From assembly GCA_030374735.1 (NCBI GenBank), contig JASCIV010000198.1, positions 1-32,656 of the forward strand: a stretch of 32,656 bases of DNA, written 5' to 3'. Every line of letters begins with the position of its first letter. Within the stretch, counting starts at the first letter, position 1. Of this stretch, positions 8,308 to 17,652 are shown piece by piece. This DNA is from Gracilaria caudata. Lineage: Eukaryota > Rhodophyta > Florideophyceae > Gracilariales > Gracilariaceae. The notes under the pieces are model-generated. The model made no database searches, had not been told where the DNA came from, and was given only the letters and a program-made list of their open reading frames with translations. A program made the translations under genes and the position numbers.

Positions 8308-10433
8308 GAGAAGGTGGAGAGGTAGGCAAGTATACAATAAGAACCATGTCCCAAGATTGCAACATGGGAAGACAATGGGTAAGGCACTTTATATGGTCAT
8401 CTGCGAAAGCTGGCACCTATTTGGCTAAAGTGGTCCCCTAGTGATTAGTAAGCTCCGATTGTAATCACAACGGGGCCTAATAGCACTCGCCAACAAACTC
8501 CCGCGCCGAGTACGCGCCCAAAGAGGACGGAGGAGGCCAAAGGTGGACGGAAATAACGAAAAAAGAGAACAGTCCATCTTCTTCGTGCCGGTCACTTGTC
8601 AATCGTCCGAATATTCGTGTCCGCCAGAGCGGTCACCTTTCACTGCTCAGCTCAAACTGCACCAACCAAACGGCGTCGTTCAAATTGTGGGCTTCACCGG
8701 CCCTTTTGGTTCCGCTTGCCGCGGTTTGGCGAAGGACCGTTTTCACCGGGGGGTCGTTATTGTTGTCCGAGCTTGCAAGGTATCATGCGTGACTTTGACA
8801 CCACCAACTCAGTCAAGCGTTTCTGTCCCACCCCCCCCTTTCTTGTTTCCCGCCTTCTGCCACGGGACTTTTCCTCACTCACGAGTCTTGCACTCCTTGC
8901 TTCGCTTTGGGCCCAAGGGGATCAAATCTGATACAAATTGTTCGCAGATGGGCCAGAAAGGCGGAATACATAATGGTGAATGATATCACGTTAAACACAG
9001 TAGTCTATGTAGAGTTTCGTATGCAGGCTTTGGAGAACTTTTTGTATCCCTGTTGTTGCTATGTTGATTCTCAGAAGCTGTTAGTAGACCATTTTCGACC
9101 ACTCACGGACTCTGGCTCTTTGAGAGGTCCTTCTTCTCCGCCCTAAAATGGGACAACGACAAGATACTCTTTGGGATTGGATTTGCAGTTCTTGAGAGTT
9201 ACACTCACGACTGTCACACGATAGACTAAACTGCGGTTATGTGTGACAGACATGTAGCATATTCGTGTGCCAGTAGCATGCTGTCTCGTTTGCACTTCAA
9301 GGGGGGCGGGCGGTACGGCTATTACAGTACCGGGGTTTGAAAGCTACGAATGGTTCCGGCTAGAGTAAACCACGCTTGCACTTCTACGTAGTAGGGTGAA
9401 CCTCGGTCGGAAGAGCGAAGGAGAAGTTCGCAGATATTCACGACGCTCAAGAATGTCGTAGGTTTTATTGGGGAAGGTTCTGATGCGCCGTGCCATGGAT
9501 CAGATCCGTGTTCAATGAATGAACACTGTTCATTCAAGTTTGAGGACACTGGCGTTTCAGTAAGGTAAGGTTGATGTAGTGGCATGCTTGTCAGATGTGC
9601 GGCGCACGCGACGTGCCGTTCACTCACAAGCACAATACATCATGATGATCCAACACTGTGCCATACTGCGAACACAAGCCTGACATAGCTGAAGGTGCCA
9701 TGGGTACAAAGGTAGTCGTGTATGCCCCTCAACGGTGGTACTTCAAAACGCAACGCAAAGGTTTCACAGAAACGAGATCGCGTCTCACCACTCGTCGGTA
9801 TTTCGTGTATACAAGATCTGAGCTTGTAATCTACCAATGGGGCCAACATGATATCAAATTGCTGATGTGTATCCTATTAACTCTGGGAGTCTGCAACAAC
9901 ATCTTGTCCATAGAAGCACTTCGCGTTGTACCCGGTGGGCAGGTTTAGTTTCCCCTTCTAAGGAAATGACGCAATGCCCTTGCATCGTTAGCGAGGTTTT
10001 CATGAGCATTGAGCTTGTTGCCACCCATGATAGTGAAAAGCATCACCATTATATGGGTGAGACAGCAAACCGCCAAAACATGCGAGTGATTGCCTTGCAG
10101 CAACGCCACTCTTGGGAGGGAATCCTTCCCCTAATATCGTATTAGATTCGGAAAGAACTAGTAGGAGCTCGAAAAAAGGCAGAGGTTTCTTTCTTTTTTT
10201 TACATCACGTACATACTAGGGACATATGAGAGAGAATTAAGCGGTAATGTCAAACGTCACCCACGACACGATGCACAGAATACACCAACGCAAACGTGCT
10301 CATGTAGAAGTATGGACAAAAAGGAAGCTGGGAGAAGCTTCTTGACCCAAGAGCAGATGCAAATTCTGCTAGAGATGCACATCTGCGAACCAAAGGAGAG
10401 AAATGGAGCTTGCAATACAACAGATTGACATTG
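8308..10433. other. Long intergenic region, no gene recognised
   Basis: About 2.1 kb lie between the 5' end of the SANT/Myb gene and the 3' end of the kinase. Its open frames mostly begin at non-ATG codons and read as noise. A C-rich run sits at about 8828-8838. A short inverted repeat (CGGTAC ... GTACCG, 9311-9332) and a purine/T-rich stretch near 10170-10200 are the only other features seen. The left part must hold the promoter of the SANT/Myb gene. Confidence 0.5.
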
Positions 10434-11963
10434 TCATGGAATGTGATGCGTGAGGAAAGAGAACTCTCGAAGACATTGTAGAGCATTTGGTCGCATGCGA
10501 GGATTGGGACATAACAGCTTCATGATCATCTCCTTGGCGGCCGCCTTGAGCTGAATGTTACCAATATAAGCAGGGGAGAAGAGAAATTCATGTCGCTCAG
10601 CACTTCTCAATTTGCAGAAGGTGAGAATGGTGTTAGCCACGGAGGCATCCTGCGGATATCGATTCGAAAATGGAAGCTTTCCAACGAGCAGGAAGTAGAG
10701 CACACATCCTAGCTGCCACATGTCGGCCTTTGCTGCGTAGCGATGGGCCTTGGAAGTGAGCAACTCTGGCGAGGCGCACGCCAATGATGCGACCTTACCC
10801 TTCTCGAAGAATATGGAGTGCTCGGGTGGCACGCGGCCTGTGGCAGGATTGATGGGGCGTGAGGTGGAGAAATCAATTAGTTTAGGTTCTAAGGGCAGAT
10901 CAGGGTGCAGGAAGAGCACATTGTTGGGACAAATATCCCAGTGAACAATGCCCGACGCATGCATGTAGCCCACGGCCTTGAGCAAGGGGGAGAAGAGAGA
11001 GCGGGCCAGAGAGTGAGAAAGCGGGCCGTTGGTGTGCACATACTGGGTGAGCGAACCGCCCATGCATTCCTCCATGACGACGTGCACCTCGTTGACGGTC
11101 TCGAAGATGTCGAGCACATTGACGATGGCAAAGTGGTGCAAACGAGCCTTTGCGAAGAGAATGTCGCTGGCAACGGACACTGTACCATCGCCGGTGCGTG
11201 AAACGGTCTTAACGGCGACGGACAGTGGGTGTGGTGTAGGAAGGGGGATGGGCTCCTGCGACATGGATGGATTGGTCTTGTGGGAGATGTTTCGAAGCAG
11301 ACGTTTGTCACTGTTAGTGGCCGGCACCTGCATGGCCGGGTCCGGCACAAGCACGTGCGGCGCCTGCGGCGGGGAGTGCGGGCGCGCGGCAATGGGCAGC
11401 GGCGCACGCGCGTGCGGAACGGGGCTGAGCGATTTGTTGAGGAAGCGCGGAATTGAGAGCGATCTGGTGTGGGAGGTTTGCACGGAATAGTCGGACATGG
11501 AGGCGGAGGAGGCGATGGACTCGTCGCGGAACGGCATCTGAGGGTAGGCGCGACGAATGACGCCGTGCACGCCGACGCCGATGAGCGCGGCGGGGTCGAC
11601 GCTATAGTAGCGACGAATGGAGGCGGTGGCGCTGGCCTGCAGCGCGGCGCGCCATTTGGAGTATTGGAACGGCGAGTCGGCGAAGATTCGGTACGCAATG
11701 CCGCAGTCGGGCGCGGGCGTGAGGTCGATGACGCGCGAGGAGGAGTTGGAGCTGAGCTGGCAATCGACGAGATGAAGCACGGGCGTGCTGTCGATGAGCA
11801 AGACGTGGTCCTGCGTGAGCACGACGTAGCGCCGCTTGGGCACGGTGAGAAAGGCGCGGCGGCGCACGAGCAACCACGCGTCGAGCACGCTGGGCGCGGC
11901 GCCGGCCACGGGCGACGCGGCGGCGGCCTTGACGGCGGCCGTCACGGCGGGGCTGTACGGCAT
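10434..11963 (-). CDS. PH-domain protein kinase with a long N-lobe insert
   Basis: The 509-residue protein from the ATG at 11963 (context CACAATGCC) is probably a Ser/Thr kinase recruited to membranes. The upstream frame stays open but its first codon is GTG, so I reject the longer form. A PH-like domain spans about 25-116 (KRRYVVLTQDHVLLI; terminal Trp in YSKWRAALQ). A glycine loop, GVGVHG, follows at 129-134. About 110 residues rich in Ser and Pro intervene before AVK with Lys252. Then come the catalytic loop HWDICPNN (341-348), DFS for DFG (364-366), SPE for APE (398-400) and ADMWQLG (413-419). Lys, both catalytic Asp residues and the loop Asn are present, so activity is possible despite HRD becoming HWD and DFG becoming DFS. 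The N-terminal coding part is very GC-rich. Confidence 0.85.
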   Translation of the reverse strand: MPYSPAVTAAVKAAAASPVAGAAPSVLDAWLLVRRRAFLTVPKRRYVVLTQDHVLLIDSTPVLHLVDCQLSSNSSSRVIDLTPAPDCGIAYRIFADSPFQYSKWRAALQASATASIRRYYSVDPAALIGVGVHGVIRRAYPQMPFRDESIASSASMSDYSVQTSHTRSLSIPRFLNKSLSPVPHARAPLPIAARPHSPPQAPHVLVPDPAMQVPATNSDKRLLRNISHKTNPSMSQEPIPLPTPHPLSVAVKTVSRTGDGTVSVASDILFAKARLHHFAIVNVLDIFETVNEVHVVMEECMGGSLTQYVHTNGPLSHSLARSLFSPLLKAVGYMHASGIVHWDICPNNVLFLHPDLPLEPKLIDFSTSRPINPATGRVPPEHSIFFEKGKVASLACASPELLTSKAHRYAAKADMWQLGCVLYFLLVGKLPFSNRYPQDASVANTILTFCKLRSAERHEFLFSPAYIGNIQLKAAAKEMIMKLLCPNPRMRPNALQCLREFSFLTHHIP

Positions 11964-12700
11964 TGTGCTCGCCGCCGAACGCTCGTGCTGCACGCCGCAC
12001 ACTGCCCGGGCGCGAAGGTGAACAACGGCGCTACGAACGGCGTCGCGAGCGCGTAGCGAAGAGCAAAACGCGGCGGAGATGGCGCCAAACAACAGCGCGC
12101 GTCTCTCAACGCCGCCACACTTTACAGCGGCGCGCACATGCCGCCGGTGCGCGCAGTTGTACTCCACTGACTGCGCCAGGGGGTGAGGTCCACGCGCCTC
12201 GTTCGCACGCGCCCACGTGGGCGCGCGCTTCGCGCTGCGCCGCCGCGCTCAGCGCGTCGTCGCCACGCGGCTGTCCAGTTCGCGAGCGCGTCGCTCATAC
12301 AGCGCGCAGTACTCGCGTCGCGCCGCCACGAACGCGCGCACATACAGCGCATGACACCGCGCCACGCGCACCGCTAGCAGCTCCGCGCCGCCTGCGGCAC
12401 CGCCGCCGCCGCCGCCGCACTCGCGCAGAGCGCGCAGCCACATCGAGCGCGTCGCTGCGCTGCGCGCGCCGCGCGACAGCAGCAACACGGCCTCGCGGCC
12501 GCGTGCGCCGCCGCACATGGCACGTACCACACGCGAGCGCGCGACGGAGCGCGTGTTGACGTCGGGCAGCAGTGGCGCGAGCTGCGCGGCTTCGGCGCGA
12601 AGGAGACGTAGCACACTAGTGGAGAACGCGTCCACGCAGGCGCGCAGACGAGGCATGTAGGTGCCGGCTTTGCGATCCAGTGCGAGCAGACGGCGCTTGA
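11300..12700. other. GC-rich island across two genes
   Basis: Long runs of GCGC and CGCCGC make this about 1.4 kb visibly richer in G and C than the flanking sequence. It covers the 5' half of the kinase gene, the gap after it, and the 3' end of the next gene, so it is not confined to a promoter or to one reading frame. A (CCG)n-like run at about 12400-12417 encodes a Gly tract. Confidence 0.7.
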
Positions 12701-13496
12701 GCGTTTGCAGCGCGTCCAGCTTGGTGACAATGTCGCGCTTCAGTGCGTGGCGCGCGTGTAGCTGAAGCTCACCCGTCAGTTGCGTGTGTTCGTCTAAGTT
12801 GTGCGCGGTGTAGATGCATGCCTCGGACATGGCCAGATAGAGACGCGTGGCGTCTTCAAACAGCTTGAGCCATGCGAACAGAGAGTGAACGTCTCCGCTG
12901 CATACGTCATACTTGCGACATTCCATTGACCATACCATGCTGTATAGGTCCTGCAGCTCGCCCACCAGCGCGTTGCCGATCTGGCTCACCACCCAGTCCT
13001 CCGCGTGTTTCTCGCTGCTCAGTAGCGCTGGCATGCGCTCCACCATGCCCTTCGCATGTTCCTGTCGTAGCCGTATGTCTTCGTCGCGCGTCGGCAGCTC
13101 ACGACCTTCCGCCATGTCCGTCATGGTACCTTCTCGTCGCCACTTTAGTACCACGTCACATCGTTCTGCCAGACGTTGATTCAAGCCCTTGAGGATTTCT
13201 CTTACCAACACTTCGTTGTCCGCCGTCAGTGGCACGTTGGATACGATTTCCACCGAGCTGCAATTTGAATGCGTCCACGTTAAGGTCGGAAACCTCGGAA
13301 GCAATTCCATAGGTCTCTTCGCATGTCGAATAACTCTAGTGTGTCCGTCGTATGGCGCCCTGCTGCTGCTGCCTGTCACTGATTCTAATTTACTTGCTGC
13401 GTTACCGTCGCCCTCGCTCTGCACTTTGCGAAACGTCGTCTGCTGCCTTTTTCGCTCAACCTCCTCACTGAAGAACTTGCGCAGCACGTTCGCCAT
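12249..13496 (-). CDS. Hypothetical protein, mostly helical
   Basis: I do not recognise this 415-residue protein. The ATG at 13496 starts a frame that reads MANVLRKFFSEEVERKRQQ. Residues 1 to about 75 are charged and Ser-rich. The middle (about 95-310) is predicted by eye to be helical and rich in Leu, Glu and Arg, with no transmembrane segment. The C-terminal roughly 100 residues are Ala and Arg rich, with a Gly run, because they lie in the GC-rich island, and may be partly low-complexity. The frame is long and uninterrupted, and codon use outside the island resembles its neighbours, which supports a real gene. It is read in the same direction as the kinase (285 bp to the kinase ATG) and as METTL1 upstream. 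Confidence 0.65.
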   Translation of the reverse strand: MANVLRKFFSEEVERKRQQTTFRKVQSEGDGNAASKLESVTGSSSRAPYDGHTRVIRHAKRPMELLPRFPTLTWTHSNCSSVEIVSNVPLTADNEVLVREILKGLNQRLAERCDVVLKWRREGTMTDMAEGRELPTRDEDIRLRQEHAKGMVERMPALLSSEKHAEDWVVSQIGNALVGELQDLYSMVWSMECRKYDVCSGDVHSLFAWLKLFEDATRLYLAMSEACIYTAHNLDEHTQLTGELQLHARHALKRDIVTKLDALQTLKRRLLALDRKAGTYMPRLRACVDAFSTSVLRLLRAEAAQLAPLLPDVNTRSVARSRVVRAMCGGARGREAVLLLSRGARSAATRSMWLRALRECGGGGGGAAGGAELLAVRVARCHALYVRAFVAARREYCALYERRARELDSRVATTR

Positions 13497-13925
13497 TTCC
13501 CGTCCGATATCCCTCGCCGCCGTCCTAGCTCAAACCCAACAACGCCAATGCTATGTCTCCAATGCTTCAGCTTCAAGTACAAGTGCGGGGAAGCACAATG
13601 TGTGTCACCGCGCCACCATCATCAGCGACAAACAAATACGTGCTTGCCACGAAGCTTGTATGTTTTCAAAGCGCACTTTCATGTTCGATGCGCCGTATCT
13701 ACATACTCAAATTTTTAAGCTTCCGTTCGCAACACACGCTCGCGCTTCCAAAACAACCACTGGCAGTAACGTTCACTCACGCGGCTAACTGTAGCACGAA
13801 ACGCACTTCCAAATCCACGTTAACATTCAGAGTGTCAGAGTGTCACGCTCTCCAGCCCTATTTTTGTTTCTTCGTGTCTCCGTTCTGTTGATGGAAGGCG
13901 CTCCCAAAAACGGCAACATATCCCT
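13497..13925. other. Intergenic region between METTL1 and the helical-protein gene
   Basis: These 429 bp must hold the METTL1 3' UTR and the promoter of the next gene. No further gene is recognised. A stretch near 13886-13907 (CTGTTGATGGAAGGCGCTCCC) resembles part of the small insertion at 661-680, but the match is too short to call a related element. Confidence 0.45.
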
Positions 13926-14714
13926 CTACGGATTTGGCAACCGACGAAACGAGGCGTCCTGCTTAACTCTGTCGCTTTTTTCCACTCGTTGAGCTTCATC
14001 AGTCATATCACGCACGTAGCGAGATACAGCATCTGCTGCATGTTCCTGTTCAGACCGTCTTTCGAACAAAGGGTGCGCCTCGAAGTGCGATACCATCCAT
14101 TCAAACAGCTCTGCCACGTCAGTTACCACATACGCTACCCCCGTACCCTCTTCTAGCACGTACGCGTATTCCGCAAGTAACTGCGTAGAAATAATTCGTT
14201 GCCGATTCTTCTTGCGTTTGAAATGAGGGTCCGGATAGCAAAAGAAAAGTTTTTCCACGCTTCCTCTAGCAAAGTAGTTTGGAAGAAACTTCATCGCATT
14301 CGTTCTTTCAAACGCCACGTTTCCATAGCTACCAGCGAATTGCGTGCGCATTTGTAACACTCTTTGGCGACAGAACTCTGCCACTCGGTCACGAATTTCT
14401 AGGCCCAGCATCACTTTGTCCGGGAATGCGGTGCTGAGACTGGCGAGCAAGCCACCGTATCCGCAGCCTATGTCACACCAATCAACCTTTTGAGACGGAG
14501 CATTGACGAAGAGCTTGTCCATTTGCAGCTCGGCTGGCGTGAGAGGTGGCTCAAAAAGGCCATCGTTGAGCGGATTGGAATGAGCACGGGCTCGAAAATC
14601 GCGTTTGCTGATCATCCATCGCACGCGTTCTTGTTCATCCGGTCCGTCGGTTGCGCTTGGCTTTGACTGCTCGGGAGCGTGGGCTGTCGTCGCCTCCTGG
14701 ATTGTCGTGGACAT
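13926..14714 (-). CDS. METTL1: tRNA (guanine-N7-)-methyltransferase, METTL1/Trm8-like
   Basis: This is the catalytic subunit of the eukaryotic cytosolic/nuclear tRNA m7G46 methyltransferase, which in other eukaryotes works with a WD-repeat partner (WDR4/Trm82) not seen here. From the ATG at 14714 it is 262 residues, close to the family length. Diagnostic stretches are RAHSNPLND (43-51), the SAM-binding WCDIGCGYGGLL (79-90), GLEIR (104-108), and FCYPDPHFKRKKNRQRII (158-175), ending with acidic VVTDVAELFEWM. The N-terminus lacks a transit peptide, in contrast to the TrmB-type gene at 4072. It is divergent from ARL1 with 479 bp between the start codons. Confidence 0.93.
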   Translation of the reverse strand: MSTTIQEATTAHAPEQSKPSATDGPDEQERVRWMISKRDFRARAHSNPLNDGLFEPPLTPAELQMDKLFVNAPSQKVDWCDIGCGYGGLLASLSTAFPDKVMLGLEIRDRVAEFCRQRVLQMRTQFAGSYGNVAFERTNAMKFLPNYFARGSVEKLFFCYPDPHFKRKKNRQRIISTQLLAEYAYVLEEGTGVAYVVTDVAELFEWMVSHFEAHPLFERRSEQEHAADAVSRYVRDMTDEAQRVEKSDRVKQDASFRRLPNP

Positions 14715-15193
14715 TTATGGTTGGTATCGGGGCGGAATCGAAGCACAACCCCCAAGGGTTTGCACTTTGGACGCGATGATGAGCGGCGCTCTGCGTTGGA
14801 AAACATGACGCTTTTTGCCCCGTCCGCATTTGCAGCAAATTGGACTCCATGACAGAGGCGCTTGTGCTTACACCACACGGGACTGGGTCGGTGCGTCTGC
14901 ATTAGCACCTGGCCTGGCGCTCACATCGCTGACCCTTAACAGCCAGACCAAGGCGTTTCGGTTTCGCGGCTTTCGCGCGCGGTGAGGTTGTTAAACGTTG
15001 GCACTGCGCTTGCCCATCGCAATCGTGTCCGCCGCTATCTACAGCTCACCAGCAGCTTAAAGGGTCAGCGTTCTACCGCGATACGACGACATTGTTAACA
15101 CTTGTGCGAATAAGCAGCAGTTATTAATTCCGTTTTTCTCATACCACTCGCGTTGCTTCGCTCCCGACAGCGAGCCACTTTGTTTTGTTCATC
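14715..15193. promoter_or_regulatory. Shared upstream region of METTL1 and ARL1
   Basis: These 479 bp between divergent start codons hold both promoters. No additional gene, TATA box or repeat that I trust is present. Confidence 0.5.
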
Positions 15194-16039
15194 ATGGGTG
15201 CCGCGTTGTCTCGCTTGATAGCTTCGCTGTTTGGCGAGAAGGAGATTAGAATTCTCATTCTTGGACTCGATAATGGTATGTTTCGCGATTCAGTACATGG
15301 CCCTGGCGCACTCGCTGACTCTCTTTTGTTTTCTGCGATGCGAAACAGCGGGTAAAACCTCAATACTCTACCGCATGAAGGAGGGCACTTTTCACAGCAC
15401 TGTACCGAGTACGTTTATTGATCCATGCGTTTGCTGCTTGAGCATCATCGATCCAGCGCGCTCAATGCTTTCCGTTGGGCATCATTACTCACCACGTTGA
15501 TCTCACCTGCCATTGGTTTTGAATTTCGAAAGCTATTGGGTTTAACGCGGAGCAACTCGGTACGTTATGAAACGCTTCTCAGCGATGGCATGCATATAGC
15601 CACTATGCCTTCTGCGAATTGGCTAACCTGCGTACATTTTTGCACTTCACTCATCATAACAGAGATTGGCAAATTAAAAGCTCAGGTGTGGGACTTGGGT
15701 GGCCAGGAAAGCATCAGACCATACTGGAGATCCTATTATCAAGAACAAGAAGCAGTAATATTTGTTGTTGACAGCTGCGACAAAGATCGGATGCAAACCG
15801 CGAAGCGCGAGCTCATGAGTATCATAGAGGAAGAAGAGTTGAAGAACGCTGTGGTTTGCGTGTTCGCCAACAAACAAGACATGCCAGAAGCGCTCGCTGC
15901 TGCTGAAATCGCAGAAGCGTTGGGTTTATCTTCAATCGTTGACAAGAAATGGACCATTATTCCAACAAGTGCACTGCGCGGTGATGGCCTTAAAGAGGGC
16001 TTCGAGTGGATTTCAGAAGCTGTACAGTCGAAGGCATGA
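15194..16039 (+). CDS. ARL1: ADP-ribosylation factor-like GTPase ARL1, four exons
   Basis: This small GTPase of the trans-Golgi recruits golgins for vesicle traffic. Exons are 15194-15275, 15349-15408, 15510-15539 (a 30-nt microexon) and 15663-16039, giving 182 residues, as expected for ARL1. Introns 1 and 3 are GT-AG (gtatgt...acag with a CTGAC branch-like site; gtttaa...acag with CTAAC). Intron 2 starts gtacgt but has no AG at a position that keeps the frame; the best protein needs it to end in TG at 15509. Motifs are MGAAL (Gly2 myristoylation site), the P-loop GLDNAGKT, switch I TIGFEF, switch II WDLGGQESIRPYW, NKQD, and TSA before GDGL. EEEELKNAVVCVFANKQDM favours ARL1 over ARF. Confidence 0.9.
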
Positions 16040-16317
16040 GCACATTTTGGAAATCCTCGCTTAGCTTCGGGCAGATATCAAGCTAACTCTCCGTTCGTCA
16101 CCATCTGTAAATGAAACAAAGTAGTCGTCAATTTGCACGCCTTCCGATGTACACTGCTTTGGGGAAAAGCTCGTTTTCATTCCGGCCCTGCAACAACTCT
16201 TAACAAATCGCAGTTTGCAGTGCTTGTAGGGAGGTAAATCAATCTACGTCTCTACGGGGCCCGCAATCTTGCTTCGCTTTAGTTTTTGCTACTCTTTTTA
16301 AGCTACTGCAGTACCTC

Positions 16318-17652
16318 TTAGAAAAGAATTCTAGTGGATATTGAAGTGTCCAGATCGGAGATAGCTGACTTAGTGTCCACACTCGTTTCCTTGTTGAGGT
16401 CGATGATTATGTAGCCAATGGAGGTTGAGGTGCCAAGCATCTGAGCAGTAACATTGCTCCTGGTCTCCGATAAAATTCCGTTGATAGCCGTGAGTACACC
16501 TGGAACATTTTGATGCACGTTGAGAATCCTGTGACAATCGACAGATATCGGCATGTCCAGATTGGGAAAGTTCACAGCTCCAATAGTGGCCCCGAGATTC
16601 ACATGCTTGATTAAAGCCGTTGACACTTCGATACCAATGTTCTGTTGTGCCTCGGCTGTTGATCCACCAATGTGAGGGGTAAGAATCACGTTTTCAAGTC
16701 CACGAAGCGGAGACTCAAAGCCCGGTCCGTTCTTGGCTGGCTCTGAAGGATATACATCTACGGCAGCTCCGGCTAAGTGGCCTTCTTTCAAAGCCGCAGC
16801 CAGGGCATCAATATCCACTACAGTACCGCGAGAGGCATTAATTAGGTAGGAGCCCTTCTTCATCTTGGCTAACTCGGTACTAGTAATCAGGTTGTTAGTT
16901 GAAGGGGCCTTCGGAACGTGAAGCGACACAAAATCAGCCGCAGCAAGAAGCTCTTCCATAGATCCCACAGCTTTTCCGTTTCCAATGGGGAGGACGGAGA
17001 CAATATCGTAATAGATCACTTTCATACCAAGTGCTTCAGCAAGAACAGACAGCTGAGAACCTATATGTCCATATCCTATTATGCCAAGCGATTTTCCTCG
17101 GACCTCTGCACACCCTTTAGCACTCTTGCTCCATGTGCCCTCGTGGGCGTCCCGGGATTTATCACATAGCTTCCGAGAAAGACCTATGATCTCGCCGATG
17201 ACGAGTTCTGCCACAGAACGTGTGTTAGAGAAAGGGGCGTTGAAGACAGGAATACCATTCTCTTCAGCCGTAGTAAGATCTACTTGATCTGTACCGATGC
17301 AAAAGCAACCAATTGCGAGCAATTTATCTGCAGCTTCAATGACAGCTCTCGTGACTTTGGTCTTCGATCTAATGCAAAGGAGATGTACCCCTCGGATACG
17401 ATCAACAAGTTCGTGTTCCAGCAGTGCTTTCGGCACAGTTTCAACAGCAAACGTTTCAGATTTGAAAATGTTAACGGCAGATTGGTGAATGTTCTCCAAA
17501 ACCAGTACTTTGATCTTAGACTTGGCAAAGGAATACTGCGGTACGGCGGCCATGAACGATTCTACTGGAGAAGCTGCCAAAACAGGGGCCTGAGCTGCAG
17601 GTGGTGATGTAGAAAAAGGTGAAGAGGCTTGTATTCTCGAGTGGTTGCTCAT
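16318..17652 (-). CDS. D-3-phosphoglycerate dehydrogenase with ACT domain
   Basis: This enzyme oxidises 3-phosphoglycerate to 3-phosphohydroxypyruvate with NAD, the first step of serine synthesis. From the ATG at 17652 it has 444 residues; the open frame upstream has no ATG. The N-terminal roughly 40 residues are Ser, Pro and Ala rich, possibly a weak targeting leader. The NAD-binding loop is GYGHIGSQ (193-200). The catalytic triad is Arg275 (ASRG), Glu304 (PSEP) and His327 (PHIGG), with the same spacing as in E. coli SerA. A single ACT domain at about 370-444, starting near HRILNVHQNVPGVL, would allow feedback by serine. This is the SerA/yeast SER3 layout, not the longer plant plastid form. 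It converges on ARL1 with 278 bp between them. Confidence 0.95.
   Translation of the reverse strand: MSNHSRIQASSPFSTSPPAAQAPVLAASPVESFMAAVPQYSFAKSKIKVLVLENIHQSAVNIFKSETFAVETVPKALLEHELVDRIRGVHLLCIRSKTKVTRAVIEAADKLLAIGCFCIGTDQVDLTTAEENGIPVFNAPFSNTRSVAELVIGEIIGLSRKLCDKSRDAHEGTWSKSAKGCAEVRGKSLGIIGYGHIGSQLSVLAEALGMKVIYYDIVSVLPIGNGKAVGSMEELLAAADFVSLHVPKAPSTNNLITSTELAKMKKGSYLINASRGTVVDIDALAAALKEGHLAGAAVDVYPSEPAKNGPGFESPLRGLENVILTPHIGGSTAEAQQNIGIEVSTALIKHVNLGATIGAVNFPNLDMPISVDCHRILNVHQNVPGVLTAINGILSETRSNVTAQMLGTSTSIGYIIIDLNKETSVDTKSAISDLDTSISTRILF

Noticed and set aside
8543..8983. 146-codon plus-strand frame upstream of the SANT/Myb gene
   Set aside because: It begins at GTG, is Pro and Cys rich without recognisable motifs, and another frame is equally open.
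9311..9332. CGGTAC ... GTACCG inverted repeat
   Set aside because: The arms are only six bases, which is common by chance, and no other signal accompanies them.
11469..12056. Long frames on the plus strand opposite the kinase
   Set aside because: The GC-rich sequence lacks AT-rich stop codons in every frame, so long antisense frames are expected.
10434..12167. Longer kinase frame starting at 12167
   Set aside because: The first codon is GTG. The extra 68 residues are Arg and Ala rich and come from the GC-rich island. The ATG at 11963 has a good context and precedes the PH domain.
13886..13907. Third copy of the small insertion family
   Set aside because: Similarity to 661-680 covers only about 20 bases and is interrupted, too little to claim relationship.
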